NCBI GenBank assembly: GCA_014859225.1
Contig: JACUUP010000071.1
Span: 1 to 7,698 of the forward strand
Source: Candidatus Aerophobota bacterium
Lineage (GTDB): Bacteria; Aerophobota; Aerophobia; Aerophobales; B3-G15
Direction: 5' to 3'
DNA: 7,698 nucleotides
Both the position numbers and the translations under genes were made by a program. The notes beneath the pieces were generated by a model. That model saw only the letters and a program-made list of their open reading frames with translations. It did not search any database and was not told the DNA's origin. The first letter of the stretch is position 1, and every line of letters starts with the position of its first letter. This document shows positions 5,760-7,698 of the stretch, one piece after another.

Positions 5760-7016
5760 TTGCAATACAGTATAAAAGATGTAAACCTTTTTTCTGAAGG
5801 TGAGGCTAAGATAAAGTGGGCGATGTCCAATATGAAGGTGCTTGATACCATAAGGCAAAGATTTTCCCGGGAAAGGCCACTTGAAGGTGTAAAGATTTCT
5901 GCCTGCCTTCATATAACTTCTGAAACTGCAGTTTTAGCCTGGACACTGAAAGAAGCGGGAGCAAAAATCAGGCTTTGTGCATCAAATCCCTTATCTACCC
6001 AGGATGGGGTAGCGGCCTCTTTGGTTAAGGATTACAAAATAGAAGTTTTTGCCGTTAGAGGAGAGGACAGGGACAGCTACTATGAACATATTAAGAAGGC
6101 ACTGGAAATTGAGCCAGATATAACTATGGATGATGGGGCAGACCTTGTTTCTACTATCCATTCAGAGAACTTAAGTTTTGCTGATAACATCTTAGGAGGA
6201 ACAGAGGAGACTACCACGGGAGTTATAAGACTCAGGAGTTTAGCAGAGGAAAACAGGTTAAAATACCCCATCATAGCGGTTAATGATGCAAGCACCAAGT
6301 ATCTTTTTGATAACCGCTACGGAACAGGTCAGTCAACCATTGACGGAATACTAAGGGCAACAAATTATCTTCTATCAGGATGCACTTTTGTTGTTTGTGG
6401 GTATGGCTGGTGCGGAAGGGGTATTTCTATGAGAGCAAGGGGCATGGGAGCAAAAGTCATAGTATGCGAAGTTGATGCCCTCAGAGCACTTGAAGCAACA
6501 ATGGATGGGTTCTGGGTAATGCAGTTGAAGGAGGCTTGCCCGAAGGGAGATATATTTGTAACCAGCACAGGAAATAGAAGCGTAATTAGAAAAGAGCATT
6601 TTTTATTGATGAAAGATGGAGCAATAGTTGCAAACTCGGGACACTTTGATGTAGAAATTGACCTTGAGGATTTAAATGATATTGCTGTTCACAGGAAGCT
6701 AACACGTGAAAACATTGAAGAGTTTAAACTAAAAGATGGAAAAAAAATAAATGTTTTATGTCAGGGAAGATTAGTTAATCTCTCAGCTGCAGAGGGACAT
6801 CCGTCCATGGTGATGGATATGAGTTTTTCCAATCAAGCACTTTGTTGTGAATATCTAACAAAAGAGGGAAAAAATCTGCAGAATAAGGTTTATGAGGTGC
6901 CAGAAGAAATTGACGGGGAAATTGCAAGACTAAAGCTTTACAGTATGGGTATTAAGATTGATGAGCTTACACAACAGCAAAAAAGATACTTATCTTCCTG
7001 GCAAATAGGAACATAA
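5760..7016 (+). CDS. ahcY: S-adenosylhomocysteinase, short archaeal/Thermotoga-type
   Basis: An NAD-dependent cytosolic hydrolase that splits S-adenosylhomocysteine to adenosine and homocysteine, relieving product inhibition of methyltransferases and feeding methionine recycling. Landmarks: LHIT with His51, MDDGAD with Asp125, EETTTG with Glu149/Glu150, NDASTKYLFDN with Lys180 and Asp184, the NAD loop GYGWCGRG (214-221), ribose-binding Glu237, NSGHFD with His295, and AEGHPSMVMDMSFSNQA with His347. YGTGQST and GYGWCGRG replace the YGCRES and GYGDVGKG of common bacterial forms. At 418 residues it is shorter than the roughly 430-480 of those forms. It ends in KRYLSSWQIGT without the C-terminal Lys/Tyr segment that reaches into the partner's NAD site. 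These traits define the archaeal/Thermotoga clade. A methanogen member prefers S-inosylhomocysteine, so that substrate is possible here. The gene has its own promoter, diverges from larA and is followed by rplU. Confidence 0.96.
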   Translation: MQYSIKDVNLFSEGEAKIKWAMSNMKVLDTIRQRFSRERPLEGVKISACLHITSETAVLAWTLKEAGAKIRLCASNPLSTQDGVAASLVKDYKIEVFAVRGEDRDSYYEHIKKALEIEPDITMDDGADLVSTIHSENLSFADNILGGTEETTTGVIRLRSLAEENRLKYPIIAVNDASTKYLFDNRYGTGQSTIDGILRATNYLLSGCTFVVCGYGWCGRGISMRARGMGAKVIVCEVDALRALEATMDGFWVMQLKEACPKGDIFVTSTGNRSVIRKEHFLLMKDGAIVANSGHFDVEIDLEDLNDIAVHRKLTRENIEEFKLKDGKKINVLCQGRLVNLSAAEGHPSMVMDMSFSNQALCCEYLTKEGKNLQNKVYEVPEEIDGEIARLKLYSMGIKIDELTQQQKRYLSSWQIGT

Positions 7017-7044
7017 AAATAGAAAAGTTAGCAATGTTAAATAT

Positions 7045-7050
7045 GGGAGG
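7045..7050 (+). promoter_or_regulatory. Ribosome binding site selecting the rplU start
   Basis: GGGAGG lies 7 nt before the ATG at 7058. This excludes the in-frame ATGs at 7034 and 7043, which lie upstream of or overlap the site. The resulting N-terminus, MMAVVEIAGKQY, aligns with the usual MYAVVEIGGKQY of L21. Confidence 0.8.
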
Positions 7051-7057
7051 AAATAAA

Positions 7058-7384
7058 ATGATGGCAGTGGTTGAAATAGCGGGTAAACAATACAGAGTGC
7101 AGCCAGAAAATCATATAAAGGTAGATAAAATATCTGCCGAGATTGGAGAGGAATTATTTTTTGACAAAGTCCTCATGGCTAAAAAAGAAGAAGGAGAGCT
7201 TGAAATTGGCACTCCTTTCCTGGAAAAAGTTAAAGTAAAAGCGAAGGTGCTTGACCAGGCAAGAGATAAGAAAGTCATTGTATATAAATTCAAGCGCCGC
7301 AAGAATTATCATCGGAAATACGGTCATCGTCAGTCCTTTACCAGTCTGAAGATAGAGGAAATTTTGTGGGAAGGAGGAGAATAG
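7058..7384 (+). CDS. rplU: 50S ribosomal protein L21
   Basis: A structural protein of the large ribosomal subunit that binds 23S rRNA. The 108-residue product, close to the 103 of E. coli, starts with AVVEIAGKQYRV, has the central acidic and hydrophobic beta region (EIGEELFFDKVLMAK), and ends with the basic rRNA-binding segment YKFKRRKNYHRKYGHRQSFTSLKI (about residues 76-99). It begins 41 nt after ahcY with no terminator between, so co-transcription is likely. In most bacteria rplU is followed by rpmA (L27), sometimes with a small protease gene between and obg after. Here the next complete gene looks like an antitoxin, so the usual cluster is split or rpmA lies elsewhere. Confidence 0.97.
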   Translation: MMAVVEIAGKQYRVQPENHIKVDKISAEIGEELFFDKVLMAKKEEGELEIGTPFLEKVKVKAKVLDQARDKKVIVYKFKRRKNYHRKYGHRQSFTSLKIEEILWEGGE

Positions 7385-7387
7385 TAA

Positions 7388-7450
7388 ATGAGCGAGAACG
7401 CGGTGCAACTGGATGAGGATTTTCTCTCCTTAAATAAAAGATGGGGGTAA
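7388..7450 (+). CDS. Candidate 20-codon leader ORF between rplU and the antitoxin gene
   Basis: An ATG at 7388 opens a 20-codon frame ending in TAA at 7448-7450. The peptide begins MSENAVQLDEDF and ends LNKRWG. It is acidic in the first half and has no membrane segment. A strong Shine-Dalgarno, AAGGAGGAG, inside the last codons of rplU sits about 10 nt upstream, and the stop is one nucleotide before the antitoxin ATG. That layout would couple translation of the antitoxin to this ORF. I recognise no family. It may be a real leader peptide, the remnant of a larger gene, or chance. Confidence 0.35.
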   Translation: MSENAVQLDEDFLSLNKRWG

Positions 7451-7451
7451 G

Positions 7452-7640
7452 ATGAGCAAAATAAACATCAAGGTTGACCTGGCAGATTTAAAAGAGGCTA
7501 TTTCTCATCTCTCAGAAGATGAGAAAGAAGCTTTATTCTTTGAACTTAACCCTGGCTGGAGCAAAGCCTTAAAGAAAATGGAGGAAGAGGCTATCCGAGA
7601 GGATGATGAGGGAAAAACTGTAAGCTTCGAGGACGTGTAA
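7452..7640 (+). CDS. Probable type II antitoxin
   Basis: A 62-residue, mostly acidic, helix-rich protein. Its middle part (LKEAISHLSEDEKEALFFEL) looks amphipathic, and its tail (GKTVSFEDV) resembles the C-terminal toxin-binding ends of many small antitoxins. I do not recognise a DNA-binding fold with certainty. The call rests mainly on context: a RelE/ParE-like toxin frame begins immediately after its stop. The ATG comes one nucleotide after a short upstream ORF and has only a GGGGG at close (4 nt) spacing, which supports translational coupling. Such antitoxins neutralise the partner toxin by binding it and usually repress their own operon. A stand-alone small regulator is the alternative. 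Confidence 0.65.
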   Translation: MSKINIKVDLADLKEAISHLSEDEKEALFFELNPGWSKALKKMEEEAIREDDEGKTVSFEDV

Positions 7641-7698
7641 GTGAGCTACGAGGTAAAGTTTAATACACGAGCTACCAGACAGGTCAGGAAACTGGATC
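7641..7698 (+). CDS. RelE/ParE-superfamily toxin, N-terminal fragment cut by the window end
   Basis: A GTG directly after the antitoxin TAA opens a frame that stays open for the last 19 codons. The product starts MSYEVKFNTRATRQVRKLD. This is the typical first strand and first basic helix of RelE/ParE-type toxins, which start like YEV-F-TPRA-RQLKKL. GAGG at 7629-7632, inside the antitoxin tail codons, lies 8 nt before the GTG. The catalytic or target-binding C-terminal part is outside the window, so mRNA cleavage (RelE) and gyrase inhibition (ParE) cannot be told apart. Confidence 0.65.
   Translation, partial: MSYEVKFNTRATRQVRKLD

Noticed and set aside
5658-5912. 84-codon minus-strand frame across the ahcY start
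   Set aside because: It overlaps the ahcY promoter and N-terminal codons, resembles no family and is a shadow of the ahcY coding strand.
7034-7057. Earlier rplU starts at 7034 and 7043
   Set aside because: The GGGAGG ribosome binding site lies downstream of or overlaps these codons, and L21 homology begins at the ATG at 7058.
1-7698. CRISPR arrays, tRNA genes, insertion sequences or long repeats
   Set aside because: No regularly spaced repeats, cloverleaf-like sequences, transposase frames or terminal inverted repeats were seen on either strand.

Overview
The window comes from a bacterial chromosome of low-to-moderate G+C (roughly 40% by eye). Ribosomal protein L21 and consensus-like sigma-70 promoters mark it as bacterial. 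The S-adenosylhomocysteinase is the short form typical of archaea and Thermotoga. The gene set (nickel-dependent hydroxyacid racemase, flavin/Fe-S oxidoreductase, frequent TTG starts) fits an anaerobic, possibly uncultured or deep-branching lineage. I cannot name the phylum from sequence alone.

Left arm, minus strand (about 5650 down to 1): four metabolic genes are read in the order larA-family racemase (5592-4336), CtBP-like D-2-hydroxyacid dehydrogenase (4205-3204), FMN/4Fe-4S/FAD oxidoreductase of the dienoyl-CoA/enoate reductase type (3207-1261) and class I aminotransferase (1259-93). The last three are tightly packed: an ATGA overlap, then a 1-nt gap. A 130-nt spacer with a possible internal promoter separates larA from them. 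A purine-rich leader (minus-strand sense) after the aminotransferase ends in a Shine-Dalgarno and an ATG at the window edge, so the run probably continues. Together these enzymes could interconvert an amino acid, its 2-oxoacid and the D- and L-2-hydroxyacids, with a reductase to remove a C=C bond. The physiological substrate is not visible.

Centre (5593-5759): a divergent promoter region. A TTGCAA-17-TATATT promoter faces larA and a TTGCCA-17-TATAAT promoter with an extended -10 faces ahcY.

Right arm, plus strand (5760-7698): ahcY (SAH hydrolase), then rplU (L21) after 41 nt with no visible terminator. Next come a candidate 20-codon ORF and a toxin-antitoxin pair whose toxin runs off the window. 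The usual rplU neighbour, rpmA (L27), is not directly downstream; the toxin-antitoxin module occupies that place.

No tRNA, rRNA, CRISPR array, insertion sequence or convincing intrinsic terminator was found. Three of the full-length genes (larA, ahcY and probably the aminotransferase) appear to start at TTG.
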